Source of the DNA: CAVZTX01 sp963778375
Lineage (GTDB): Bacteria; Chloroflexota; Ktedonobacteria; Ktedonobacterales; Ktedonobacteraceae
Reading direction: 5' to 3'
Assembly (NCBI GenBank): GCA_963778375.1
Contig: CAVZTX010000027.1
Span: forward strand, 124,001-188,000
Length of the DNA: 64,000 nucleotides
Part shown: in pieces, positions 9,116-17,444 of the stretch
Numbering within the stretch: the first letter of the stretch is position 1
How the letters are laid out: each line of letters starts with the position of its first letter
Made by a program: the position numbers and the translations under genes
Notes under the pieces: generated by a model
The model's input: the letters and a program-made list of their open reading frames with translations, nothing else
The model's database searches: none
Told to the model about the DNA's origin: nothing

Positions 9116-9229
9116 ACGTACTCCTTCCTTGAAAGTAGGCATGTGCATACACCAGCATCGATGCATGCAAAAGAACAAGACGACACACGAGTCTCCAACA
9201 TTGAAGACTCATCATAAAAGGGGAAATGG

Positions 9230-9276
9230 TACGGAAACAAAACACGAGGAATCCTACGGAAACAAAATACGAGGAA
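9230..9276. repeat. Two tandem copies of a 25-bp unit
   Basis: Copies at 9230-9251 and 9255-9276 differ at one base (core TACGGAAACAAAA). They lie in the 175-bp gap between the kinase 3' end and the binding-protein start, just upstream of rbsB, where mRNA processing or internal regulation could occur. Function unknown. Confidence 0.6.
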
Positions 9277-9290
9277 CGAAATAAGCTATC

Positions 9291-10299
9291 TTAACTGGTA
9301 TGCTGGGAAGCAAAAAAGCGACTGACTTCAATCATAGATGGGAACGACGGAATACCTCCATAACGAGTCACGCTCACTGCTGCCACCGAATTAGCAAAAT
9401 TTCCCAGTTTGGTCAGATCATCCTCTGAAAGAACTTGAAGGTCCGAAGGCATATTGCATCCTTGCTGCACCAACTGATACAAGACAGCCCCTATAAACGC
9501 ATCGCCAGCTCCCGTCGTATCGACAGGACGAACCGGCAAAGGTGGTACCTCTACCCGGTTCCTGCCCGTCAGCAGCAATGCACCCTGGGCACCCGACGTA
9601 ATAATCACAAGGCGAGGGCCTCTCTCTAAAAGAGCTTCTCCCAACTTGTACATTCGACCTATTTCCATGTGCTCCACTGCCAAACTTTTCGCATCACCTA
9701 CAAACTCAACCTCATCGGCACTCAGCTTGACAATGTCTGCTCGCGCTATAGCCTCCGCTACCGTTTCTCGAATCTCGGCATGGGACGCCCATAACATCGG
9801 ACGAATATTCACATCGAACGAAACGATGGATCCAATTTGTCGTGTATGCTCCATCGCTGCAAATGTTGCGGACCGGGCCGGCTCGCCCGAAAGTAAGACA
9901 CCTCCCACGTGGCAAACCGCCACATCTTGCCAGGCATTCCAATTCAAATATTCAGCTTGTAGTAGGATATCAGCAGTCCCCTGACGAAAAAAAGTAAAGT
10001 GCCGTTGCCCATCAGCCCTGTAACGTTACAAGCGCTACCGCCGTAGACGCCTCCTTGACCACACGCACGTACTGCGTATCTACCGAATTATCGGCCAGTA
10101 CCTGCATCAAAAGCTGCCCAAACTCGTCTTCCGACACCCCACCAACAAATCGTGATGCCCCTCCAAGCCGCGCAATCGCCACCGCAACATTCGCTATCGC
10201 CCCTCCCGGATGAGGAGCATAGCAAGTCTTCCCTAGCCGTACCTCTGTAGTCGGAATAACATCAATAAGCACTTCACCGAGATTAAGGATGTATTTCAA
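9291..10299 (-). pseudogene. PfkB-family sugar kinase (fructokinase/ribokinase-like), single-base frameshift
   Basis: The N-terminal frame (10299 to a stop at 10012) carries NLGEVLIDVIP, HPGGAIANVAVAIARLG and FVGGVSEDEFG. The rest reads in another frame through DGQRHFTFFRQGTADILL and on to PVDTTGAGDAFIGAVLY, the catalytic Asp/anion-hole motif, ending at 9291. Removing one G from the GGG run at 10016-10018 restores one frame of about 335 residues, the normal length. All catalytic motifs survive, so this is either a very recent mutation or a base-calling error. The DGxRHFTFFR segment resembles fructokinases more than ribokinases. First gene of the importer operon; it would phosphorylate the imported sugar. 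Confidence 0.85.
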
Positions 10300-10452
10300 T
10301 CTACCACCTCATCCTTTCACAGCAATCGGAGCAAAGTCCCTCTACGCATCGAAACATCAGTGTATCGCATCTCTCAGAAGAACCTATCCTTCTCATTCAA
10401 TCGCTCTCTCAAACGCTTCAATCTCAACGAAAGGAACGTTCTTGATATAAGT

Positions 10453-10470
10453 ATTGTAATCGATTACAAT
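10453..10470. promoter_or_regulatory. LacI-family operator O1 (perfect 18-bp palindrome)
   Basis: ATTGTAATCGATTACAAT is a perfect palindrome with the central CG typical of LacI-family operators. It covers the spacer and -10 box of the kinase/importer promoter on the minus strand, so binding would block RNA polymerase. Two related sites lie before the divergent lacI-type gene. Confidence 0.8.
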
Positions 10471-10481
10471 CCATTTGTCAA
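10453..10481 (-). promoter_or_regulatory. Promoter of the kinase/ABC importer operon
   Basis: On the minus strand a consensus TTGACA (10481-10476) and TACAAT (10458-10453) are 17 bp apart. The start point would be near 10446, leaving a leader of about 147 nt before the kinase ATG at 10299. Operator O1 overlaps the spacer and -10. Confidence 0.75.
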
Positions 10482-10498
10482 TAGCCTACCATGCCAAA

Positions 10499-10532
10499 AG
10501 GCAATTTTTTCGGAATTCCGAAAAAATTGCCT
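10499..10532. repeat. 34-bp perfect palindrome with no loop
   Basis: Positions 10499-10532 equal their own reverse complement, with core TTTTTTCGGAATTCCGAAAAAA. It lies 18 bp upstream of the -35 box of the kinase operon. It could form a cruciform, bind a dimeric protein, or act as a T-flanked terminator on either strand. Confidence 0.8.
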
Positions 10533-10642
10533 CCAAACTCCGTATGGGCGAGGAACAGTTGGGCTCGGTTGGGTGTGCCTTTATGGACGCATTCTGGGAG
10601 CCTTGTGCCCAACACATTCAAATAAGCGACCATTTCGCTGTG

Positions 10643-10764
10643 TCATCCTGAGCGATAGCGAAGGATCATTTCGCTGTAGTTCAAATGGAATCTGGCCGAT
10701 ACATTTCGCTGTGTCATCCTGAGTGATAGCGAAGGATCTGGTTCGCCATCGCTCAGGATGACAC
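10643..10764. repeat. REP-like repeats, family A (three units)
   Basis: Two direct copies starting TCATCCTGAG (10643-10667 and 10714-10738), each ending GCGAAGGATC, and one inverted copy (10748-10764). Related units occur at 15184-15254 and 24510-24555. Intergenic and able to form hairpins. Confidence 0.75.
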
Positions 10765-10846
10765 TCTTGAATTGGCTTTGGATGCCTCACAAAACGCCTT
10801 GTTTGAATGTATTGCCCTTGTACCTATTCCGTATATGTCCAACGTA

Positions 10847-10862
10847 AAGAAATCGTTTACAA
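10847..10862. promoter_or_regulatory. LacI-family operator O2
   Basis: AAGAAATCGTTTACAA matches the O1 core at 12 of 16 positions. It lies just upstream of the -35 box of the regulator gene, 54 bp centre-to-centre from O3, close to five helical turns. Confidence 0.6.
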
Positions 10863-10866
10863 GATC

Positions 10867-10896
10867 TTGCCACATCTAACGAAAATATGCTATACT
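10867..10896 (+). promoter_or_regulatory. Promoter of the LacI-family regulator gene
   Basis: TTGCCA (10867-10872) and TATACT (10891-10896) are 18 bp apart, about 80 bp before the start codon, and are flanked on both sides by operators O2 and O3. Confidence 0.65.
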
Positions 10897-10900
10897 TCTA

Positions 10901-10916
10901 TTGGAAACGTTTACAA
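10901..10916. promoter_or_regulatory. LacI-family operator O3
   Basis: TTGGAAACGTTTACAA matches the O1 core at 13 of 16 positions with the central CG kept. It covers the predicted transcription start of the regulator gene, implying autorepression. Confidence 0.65.
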
Positions 10917-10977
10917 TAATATCCGTTGTCCCTCGCATTCAAACAAATACTTCTAGAAAGGATGAAAAGGAGCATTT

Positions 10978-11985
10978 ATGGCCAGCATCAAAGACGTCGC
11001 CGAAGCCGCTGGAGTATCAACCGCCACAGTATCGCGAGTCCTCACCAACGGCCTGCACGTGCGCCCCGAAGTGCGCGAACGCGTAATGTCTGCGGTGGAA
11101 CGCTTGGGTTATCGACCGAATCTGGTGGCTCGCAGCCTGCGCTCCCAACAGTCCGCTACAATCGGCCTCATCGTCTCCGATATCCGCAACCCATTCTTCA
11201 CCTCCATCAGTCGAGCCGTCGAAGATGCCGCCTATGAGCAAGGCTTCAGCATCGTCCTATGCAATACAGACGAAAACCCCGAAAAGGAAGCTATTTACCT
11301 CAACCTGATGCGTGATACCAGCGTCGCTGGAATCATTATATCGCCAACGCGTCAAACATCCTCCAACTTCATCGGAACCAACCTTTCCTTTCCTACTGTA
11401 GCTGTTGACCGTTCCATTCCCAATCTCGATGTCGATGCCGTGCTGCTTGACAACGTCGATGCTGCATATCGCCTCACCACGCATCTCATCGAGCAAGGTT
11501 ATCAACGTATTGCTGCCCTCTGTAGCGAAATGAGTACAGGGATGGATCGACAGTTAGGCTATGAAAAAGCCCTACGAGCACATGGTCTCACTCTACGTTC
11601 TGACTATATGAAATATATACTACCTAGGATCGAGACTGGCTATGCAGCCACATTGAAAATGCTTGATCTGCCCGAACCTCCCGATGCCCTCTTCACGATC
11701 AACAGCCTCCTCGCAGCCGGTGCCTTGCAAGCTATTCAAGAACGCAATCTCACCATCCCCGATGATATCGCCCTCGTCACCTTCGACGAAACCACCTGGG
11801 CTACCCTCGTGCAACCCGCCATCACCCTCATTGCTCAACCCACTTACGAAATCGGCAAAACTGCTGCCGAACTCCTCTTACAACGCATCGCCGATCCAAC
11901 CCGCCCCACCCGCCAGGTAATCCTCAAAGGCCAGTTGCAAGTACGTGGATCAAGCGCTCCCCGACTGCAAAGAGCAGGGGAATAG
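10978..11985 (+). CDS. LacI-family transcriptional repressor of the sugar operon
   Basis: 335 residues. The N-terminus MASIKDVAEAAGVSTATVSRVL is the LacI helix-turn-helix, followed by RPNLVARSLRSQ, the hinge helix. The ligand domain resembles periplasmic sugar-binding proteins: IGLIVSDIRNPFFTSISRAVEDAA, VAGIIISPTRQTS, DDIALVTFDE and the C-terminal PTRQVILKGQLQVRGSS. It is divergent from the PfkB/RbsABC operon, and matching operators sit at both promoters, so it most likely represses both and is released by the imported sugar or its phosphate. AAAGGA lies upstream of the ATG. Intact and of normal length. Confidence 0.93.
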   Translation: MASIKDVAEAAGVSTATVSRVLTNGLHVRPEVRERVMSAVERLGYRPNLVARSLRSQQSATIGLIVSDIRNPFFTSISRAVEDAAYEQGFSIVLCNTDENPEKEAIYLNLMRDTSVAGIIISPTRQTSSNFIGTNLSFPTVAVDRSIPNLDVDAVLLDNVDAAYRLTTHLIEQGYQRIAALCSEMSTGMDRQLGYEKALRAHGLTLRSDYMKYILPRIETGYAATLKMLDLPEPPDALFTINSLLAAGALQAIQERNLTIPDDIALVTFDETTWATLVQPAITLIAQPTYEIGKTAAELLLQRIADPTRPTRQVILKGQLQVRGSSAPRLQRAGE

Positions 11986-11993
11986 AATCATTA

Positions 11994-12290
11994 ACATGCT
12001 AATATTGGCTCGCGCTTCTGCATATCACCGCTTGATCTGCACAATCGTACCGATAGGTGCCCAGTTCTAGAGCCATGCGGCTGATGACAGCGGCATTCCA
12101 ACGCAGCCATATGTTCCCCACTGCCACCATACTTCGGATCATAATGAGCCAGTTTGCTTATCCACAAAAGATAGGCCCATGAAGAACACCTGAGCAGGAA
12201 TACATACTCTGATATTCTTCATGAGCCTTTATCGGCGCGAGAGCAGCAGCACTGTCCGCTTCAACGCCTGAAATTACCAAACGAGCCTAT
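11994..12290 (-). pseudogene. Decayed coding remnant, unidentified
   Basis: This 300-bp gap holds no intact gene. On the minus strand, fragments that look coding can be read only by changing frame, for example HYDPKYGGSG then NIWLRWNAAVISRMALELGTY. The pattern loosely recalls 3D/RlpA-type cell-wall domains but is too broken for assignment. Low confidence. Confidence 0.25.
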
Positions 12291-12299
12291 AACTAGAAG

Positions 12300-12680
12300 C
12301 TAGCCGCGACTCGGCAATTGCTGCAACGACCAGCCATTGCCATCAGGATCACTAAAGTACACAAAAGACCCCCACGGCTGCACATCGATCTCGCTCACCT
12401 CAGCACCTCGTCTAACCAATTCCTCGCGTACCGCTTTCACATCCTCTACCACCATTTGCAAACCTTTTTGTGATCCTGGCGGCATCTCTGTAATCCCCAC
12501 CCCAATCACGATGGAGCAAGCCGAACCGGGAGGGGTCAACTGGACAAAGCGTAGATCATCTCTCACCTGGTAATCATGATCAGCGTGAAAGCCAATCTTC
12601 TCCGTATAAAAAGCCTTTGCGCGGTCAACATCCGTAACCGGCACCGCCACCAATTCAAGTTTCATCTGCATAGTATTCAT
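12300..12680 (-). CDS. VOC superfamily (glyoxalase/bleomycin-resistance-like) protein
   Basis: 126 residues, one pair of beta-alpha-beta-beta-beta modules. It starts KLELVAVPVTDVDRAKAFYTEKIGFHADHD, the classic VOC opening, and ends WGSFVYFSDPDGNGWSLQQLP, where FSDPDGN is the common C-terminal motif. The first motif has no obvious metal-ligand His, so it may be a non-enzymatic or atypical member. The ATG at 12680 is preceded by GGAGAG-rich sequence. It stands alone, with a remnant downstream and Uma2 upstream on the same strand. Substrate unknown. Confidence 0.85.
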   Translation of the reverse strand: MNTMQMKLELVAVPVTDVDRAKAFYTEKIGFHADHDYQVRDDLRFVQLTPPGSACSIVIGVGITEMPPGSQKGLQMVVEDVKAVREELVRRGAEVSEIDVQPWGSFVYFSDPDGNGWSLQQLPSRG

Positions 12681-12915
12681 TGTTGCTCTCCTCTTTCTTT
12701 ATGATTTACTGTTCTACTTCTTTAAGTATACCCAAGAAGAAGGACAGAATCGACCCTCGTTTCAACGAATATCAAAGTTATCTTCTGGACAAACCCTTGT
12801 TACGAAAGGAGGGCAGGAGCTTCCTTCTTCAGCACTCATAAAACGGAACCAACTTCGAGGCGCACAACTGCAAGCTCCCCGCCAGTTTCGGAGCCCTCCA
12901 TCCCAAAATTTCTCG

Positions 12916-13560
12916 CTACTCTTCCCCTGGCTCGGCTTCCTCAAAATCCAGCCCTGAATAGATATCTACAATGTCAATCCGTACATCAATGCTCTGAATC
13001 TCAACAATCTCCCCAGGGCCATAATGACGATAGTGCCAGGTATTGCTGTCCTGATTATCACGTTGCCATATTTCAACATATTGCGCAAACTGACTCATCA
13101 GCACTATTTCTTGCATCGTTGGACATCCCTGGTAGGCTTTGAACTTCACGCCGCGATCACGCGCCTCGGTGCTGGGTGATAACACTTCAATAACGACCCG
13201 CGGCGATTCAATTAAGGTATTCTCTGGGCGCCAATCCGCAGCATTGCAGGAAACCGTCGCATCGGGAAAGGCATAGTGCTTCTTGCTGTTTTTTTTCGTT
13301 CCCAAAAGCACCTGCACATCCACGCCAAAGGCTCTACATGGCCCCAATCGAAGCTGGCTATCCAGGGCATAGCCAACATTGCGCGTGATGCGGTCATGGG
13401 CGACGCTGCCACCACTCATGAGATATGCCATTCCATCCAGGTATTCATATTTGCGGTCGGGCGAGAGTCGTTCGAGTTGATGAAACTCTGTCTCTGACAT
13501 TACTCCACCTCTGCTTGGCCAGTTCCACGATGATCCTGTTGATACCGGATTGGTTGCCAT
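12916..13560 (-). CDS. Uma2 family endonuclease (PD-(D/E)XK fold)
   Basis: 214 residues of the Uma2/DUF820 family, common in cyanobacteria and Chloroflexota. Family features: MSETEFHQLERLSPDRKYEYLDGMAYLMSGG split over the N-terminus, then FPDATVSC supplying the catalytic Asp, and VVIEVLSPSTEARDRGVKFKAYQ, whose Glu and Lys complete the nuclease site. The start at ATG 13560 has AGAGGTAGG seven bases upstream; an internal ATG at 13500 with GGTGGAG is also possible. Function of the family is unsettled; many copies are seen per genome and mobility or DNA repair roles have been proposed. Confidence 0.85.
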   Translation of the reverse strand: MATNPVSTGSSWNWPSRGGVMSETEFHQLERLSPDRKYEYLDGMAYLMSGGSVAHDRITRNVGYALDSQLRLGPCRAFGVDVQVLLGTKKNSKKHYAFPDATVSCNAADWRPENTLIESPRVVIEVLSPSTEARDRGVKFKAYQGCPTMQEIVLMSQFAQYVEIWQRDNQDSNTWHYRHYGPGEIVEIQSIDVRIDIVDIYSGLDFEEAEPGEE

Positions 13561-13689
13561 AGAAAAACCTACCTCTTTTCACTCTGAAAAAAGCGAGCCA
13601 ACGCGTGCTGTCGCTTTCCTTCTCCATGCATTTTTCTCTTCTCCACTGCTCACTATACCCTCTCTCCCACCAAAAGACAAATGAAGACA

Positions 13690-13751
13690 TTTGGAGATAA
13701 AGCCTGTCATCCTGTAGGGGCAGTGCCTTGTGCCTGCCCTCGTGAAGGACT
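13690..13751. repeat. Intergenic repeat, family B copy 1
   Basis: Contains TGTCATCCTGTAGGGGCAGT then GCCTTGTGCCTGCCCTCG and AAGGA, preceded by CATTTGGAGATAA. Near-identical copies lie at 24034-24069, 24076-24120, 24184-24227 and 45892-45930. Confidence 0.75.
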
Positions 13752-14981
13752 CTACACGATGGAATTGATGCACAGCCGACCACGCGCCATAACCAACTTG
13801 AGCCGACGCTGCGGATCGGTGAGAACAGCAATATCTTGCAAAGGATCTCCATCGACAACGAGCAGGTCTGCAGACGCTCCAGGTGCCACCACGCCCACCT
13901 GTCCCTCCATCCGCAGTAAGCGTGCTGCCACCGTCGTTGCCGAGCGCAGAATATCGGCGGGCGGCTGCACCTGACGGCGGAGCGTGAATTCGTTGAGTTG
14001 ATCTTCGTGCATGCCACCCAGTAAATCTGTCCCATACACCATCGGAATATGGGCTCGATGTGCTAACTCAAGCGCATGTAGACCCGCATCCAGGACATCG
14101 AACACCTTCCGATGACTATGTTCAGGCAGCCCGAACTCGCGTCCGCGCGAGGCAAGGGCAGAATAGGTCGCCAGGGTCGGCACATAAAAGGCTCCGCTCT
14201 CTTGGAAGAGCGGCAGGCTGCTTTCGTCCATGAGGTTGCCATGCTCGATACTGCGCACGCCACACTCCAAACCTCGATTGATCGCCCGCGAAGTATAGGC
14301 GTGTCCGGCGACATAGAGGTTGGCGGCTTCGGCTTCCTCGACAGCGGCACGGATCTCCTCGCGTGAGAACTGGACCGAATCAACGCGATCCGTTGGGGAA
14401 GCCACCCCACCACTCAGCATGAGCTTGAGATGATATGCACCGCGCCGAATCTCCTCGCGGGCTGCCTTACGCACTTCATCCACTCCATCGCAGATGACTC
14501 CCAGGCTGGGGCAGCAGTAACAGAGATCGTACGCCTGCCTGCCCGGGCCGCGAACATCGCCATGCCCTCCCGTCTGCGAGAGCGCTTTGCCGCCAAAGAG
14601 GAGGCGCGGCCCCTCCAGGTAACCCTCTTCAATCGCCTGCGCCAGCCCATACTCGGCTCCACCCACATCGCGCACCGTCGTGAAGCCGCGCTGCAGCATG
14701 CCCACCAGTACACGGGCCGCTCGCGCCGTAACATAGGTAGAGGACCACTCGGCCAGCGCGGCAAGGTCTGCGGTGACGGCGGTCACATGCACATGGGCAT
14801 CGATCAAGCCGGGCATCAAGGTCATGCCACGCAGATCAAAGCTCTGCACATCGCTGGCTTGAACTTCGGCCCCTCCGACCTCCAGAATGCGGTCTCCCTC
14901 GACGAGGACCGAGCCATCAGCAAGATAGTCGCCGCGCTCGGTATCCAGGATCTGTGCGTTGCGAAAAAGATAACGTGCCAT
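13752..14981 (-). CDS. Amidohydrolase family metal-dependent hydrolase
   Basis: 409 residues of the imidazolonepropionase/prolidase-like branch of the amidohydrolase superfamily. Metal-binding motifs in order: GLIDAHVHVTA (HxH), the region LKLMLSGGVASPTDR carrying the usual carbamylated-Lys position, GHAYTSRAINRGLECGVRSIEHG (two His), and YGTDLLGG (Asp). The C-terminus has the beta-sandwich tail GASADLLVVDGDPLQDIAVL. Such enzymes hydrolyse cyclic amides or Xaa-Pro dipeptides; the substrate is not predictable. ATG at 14981. It is isolated between repeat clusters, with the threonine dehydratase divergent upstream. Confidence 0.88.
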   Translation of the reverse strand: MARYLFRNAQILDTERGDYLADGSVLVEGDRILEVGGAEVQASDVQSFDLRGMTLMPGLIDAHVHVTAVTADLAALAEWSSTYVTARAARVLVGMLQRGFTTVRDVGGAEYGLAQAIEEGYLEGPRLLFGGKALSQTGGHGDVRGPGRQAYDLCYCCPSLGVICDGVDEVRKAAREEIRRGAYHLKLMLSGGVASPTDRVDSVQFSREEIRAAVEEAEAANLYVAGHAYTSRAINRGLECGVRSIEHGNLMDESSLPLFQESGAFYVPTLATYSALASRGREFGLPEHSHRKVFDVLDAGLHALELAHRAHIPMVYGTDLLGGMHEDQLNEFTLRRQVQPPADILRSATTVAARLLRMEGQVGVVAPGASADLLVVDGDPLQDIAVLTDPQRRLKLVMARGRLCINSIV

Positions 14982-15124
14982 CGGTCCTTACTACTTCCTT
15001 CTATGACTGGGACATCTGGCATTGTTCACCAATGTCCTTCTGAAATCGCGAGAATAATAGAAGCTGCCTCTCCATTCTCTTCTGTTTTCCTCGTGGTTGT
15101 CAACCCTCCGGCTGTCCACAGACA

Positions 15125-15280
15125 TTTGGAGATAAGAGTTTCCTTGAGCTCTGTCCTGGCTGTCATCCTTCGCTCCACTCGCTTGTCATCCTGAGCGGAG
15201 CGAAAGGATCTGACCCATCGAATACCGATATCCTTCACCTCGCTCAGGATGACAGCCAGCATCTCTAAATATCTCCTTCC
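15125..15280. repeat. Composite inverted-repeat element, family A
   Basis: CTGGCTGTCATCC near 15155-15167 and its complement near 15247-15260 bracket two opposed family-A units (15184-15210, 15231-15254). The outer left part TTTGGAGATAA recurs beside the family-B copy at 13690 and, inverted, near 24279. MITE-like, non-coding. Confidence 0.55.
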
Positions 15281-15324
15281 AACACAAACACCTTCTCGTT
15301 GAACCATCACACTGATGTATACTA

Positions 15325-15450
15325 ATCCAGGAACGAAATCTCCGTAAGGCCCGAGCAGTCCTGTCTGGGGGACAGGCAATGAGCGCCCACCGCCGATGTA
15401 TCGGCCTCTAAGGTAGAGTAATCTATTCCCTCATTAATTCGTTAATCATC
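15325..15450 (+). other. Putative structured leader upstream of the threonine/serine dehydratase
   Basis: After a TATACT (15318-15323), the 140-nt stretch before the dehydratase contains two strong hairpins, CCTGTC-TGGGG-GACAGG (15360-15377) and GCCGAT-GT-ATCGGC (15394-15407), and CTC-TAAGGTA-GAG. No known riboswitch class was recognised and no terminator precedes the gene. The first hairpin resembles a sequence near 22590, so a repeat origin is possible. Confidence 0.35.
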
Positions 15451-15470
15451 ATAATAAAAGGAGCTCCCGC

Positions 15471-16421
15471 GTGGACATTAAAACAGAGGTACTGCAAGCA
15501 GAACACTGCATTCGTCCTCACATACGAGAAACACCGCTCAACCATTCCTTCTACTTGAGCAATATAACTGGCAGCAACGTATTCTTAAAACTTGAAAATC
15601 TACAATACACAGGCTCATTTAAGTTTCGCGGCGCTATGAATAAACTGCTTTACTTAACGCTAAAGCAACGAGAGCAGGGCGTTGTAGCCGCCTCCTCTGG
15701 AAATCATGGAGCCGCGCTTGCCTTGGGATTGCGCTTACTGAAGATGAAGGGAACAATCTTTGTCCCTGAGCATGCATCTCCCACAAAAGTAGAGGCCATT
15801 CGACGTCTCGGTGCGGAAGTTCGCTTCTATGGGATCGACGGTGGCACGACCGAGGTATACGCGCGAGAGTATGCAAAGGATCACGGCCTGATCTACATCT
15901 CACCTTATAACGATCCTCAAATAATAGGTGGGCAGGGAACCATCGCAGTGGAACTCTCCCGGCAACTAAAGCAAATCGATGTGGTCCTGGTAGCTGTTGG
16001 TGGTGGCGGCTTAATATCAGGTATTGCCGGGTACCTCAAGTCTATTTCCAATGCGACGACGGTAATTGGATGTCAACCAGAGAACTCGCCCATTATGAGC
16101 GAATCGGTGAAGGCGCAACACATCCTAACAAGAGATTCGCTCCCTACCCTATCGGATGGAACGGCTGGCGGGATCGAACCAGGCGCCATCACATTCCCTC
16201 TCTGTCAAAGACTTGTCGATGAATACATCCTTGTATCAGAGGAAGAGATTAAAGATGCCATGCGGCTATTCATGGAAACCCATCACATGTTAATTGAGGG
16301 AGCGGCGGGCGTTGTGATCGCATCTTTCCTGAAAAGGAGAGACCTTTTCCAGGGTAAGAACCTTGTTCTTGTGATCTGCGGTGCCAACATCAGCTTAGAG
16401 ACCTTGAAAACCATCTTATGA
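15471..16421 (+). CDS. Threonine/serine dehydratase (PLP-dependent, fold type II)
   Basis: 316 residues, the short catabolic form lacking the C-terminal ACT-like regulatory domain of biosynthetic IlvA. It deaminates L-threonine or L-serine to 2-oxoacids. Motifs: GSFKFRGAMNK, containing the Schiff-base lysine; SSGNHGAALALGLRL, the substrate/phosphate loop; and AVGGGGLISGIAGYLKS, the glycine-rich PLP phosphate loop. The start is GTG at 15471, with AAAGGAG 7 bases upstream. A structured leader of about 140 nt precedes it. Serine racemase belongs to the same subfamily and cannot be excluded by sequence alone. Confidence 0.88.
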   Translation: MDIKTEVLQAEHCIRPHIRETPLNHSFYLSNITGSNVFLKLENLQYTGSFKFRGAMNKLLYLTLKQREQGVVAASSGNHGAALALGLRLLKMKGTIFVPEHASPTKVEAIRRLGAEVRFYGIDGGTTEVYAREYAKDHGLIYISPYNDPQIIGGQGTIAVELSRQLKQIDVVLVAVGGGGLISGIAGYLKSISNATTVIGCQPENSPIMSESVKAQHILTRDSLPTLSDGTAGGIEPGAITFPLCQRLVDEYILVSEEEIKDAMRLFMETHHMLIEGAAGVVIASFLKRRDLFQGKNLVLVICGANISLETLKTIL

Positions 16422-16598
16422 TGGCCGGCTACCTGCGCTGGCTCCCTGTCTTGAAAACATCGTCAACCAAATAAAAATGTATTACCGGGGAAGCACAGTT
16501 CACTCAATTGAAAATGTTACTGAAGCCGCCTACCTCAAGAGCACCACAGCAGTGTATACTAAAGAAAGCATGCACAAGACGAACGAAAGGAGAGAAAC

Positions 16599-17400
16599 AT
16601 GGAAGATCTGAGGCGAGCAGTCGCGCTGGCTAAACAGGCCGCACGCATCGCCGGAGACTACCTTCTTGCTCACCAGGACCAGACGCGCATTATCACGCAC
16701 AAGGCCCCTGATGATCCTCTCCTGGAAGCCGATCTGGAGGCGCAACGCTTGATTTTACAAACGCTTCAGTCCGAGTTTCCCCCAGTTAGGATTTCTCTCG
16801 GAAGAGGCCGAAGATCAGCGTCATGGTGCCCGCGATTATTGGATCATCGATCCTCTTGATGGAAGCCACAACTACTTCCACAAGAGCGCCCATTTCGCCA
16901 TAGCTATTGCACTCGTCCTCGATCAGCAAGTCCAGGCAAGCATCATCTCTCTTCCTGCCAGGGAATGGATGTTCTCTGCCATTCGCGGTGAGGGAGCTCT
17001 TTGCAACGGGCAGCCAATCCATGTCTCCTCGACGGCTACCCTTGAGCAAGCCATGATCCACTTTGGTGAATTCGGCAGGGACAACAGCGGCCAGGTCCCC
17101 GGACAGCAGTTGGAGGCATTTGCCAGGCTTGCCAATCATGCCGAACGCATCCGAGTAGCTGGCTCCTCCTCTTGTGATCTTGCCTTGCTCGCATTTGGGG
17201 CCATTGACAGCTTTGTAATGCACATGGGATATCCGTGGGATATCGCCGCTGGCGAACTACTTCTTTCGGAAGCAGGCGGGCACACCTCAGTTCATCCCAC
17301 CGGAGAGTGGTCCATGCGCATTAACTCCAATACGGTGCTCCACTCGCAGCTCGTCCATCTATTGACCGGATTTGACGAACCCTCTTTTCGTCCCGTCTAA
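16599..17400 (+). pseudogene. Inositol monophosphatase family phosphatase, single-base frameshift
   Basis: The first frame (16599-16859) encodes the N-terminal helix region DLRRAVALAKQAARIAGDYLL and DPLLEADLEAQRLI. At the CCCCC run 16779-16783 the reading must lose one C to continue as LGFLSEEAEDQ, WIIDPLDGSHNYFH and, near the end, GYPWDIAAGELLLSEAGG. These are the three metal-binding motifs of the IMPase/3'(2')-bisphosphatase family (E-E, DPxDG, WD), all intact once corrected. The corrected product is about 266 residues, the usual length. A homopolymer indel from sequencing is as likely as real inactivation. AAAGGAG precedes the ATG. Confidence 0.85.
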
Positions 17401-17444
17401 AAAAACCACACTTTTCTGGGAAAACCCATAGAAGGAGGTTAATT

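Noticed and set aside
9230..9276. Possible CRISPR repeats
   Set aside because: Only two tandem copies without spacers; no cas genes. No CRISPR array elsewhere in the window.
15325..15450. SAM, glycine or T-box riboswitch before the dehydratase
   Set aside because: The conserved cores of these classes are absent; only generic hairpins are seen.
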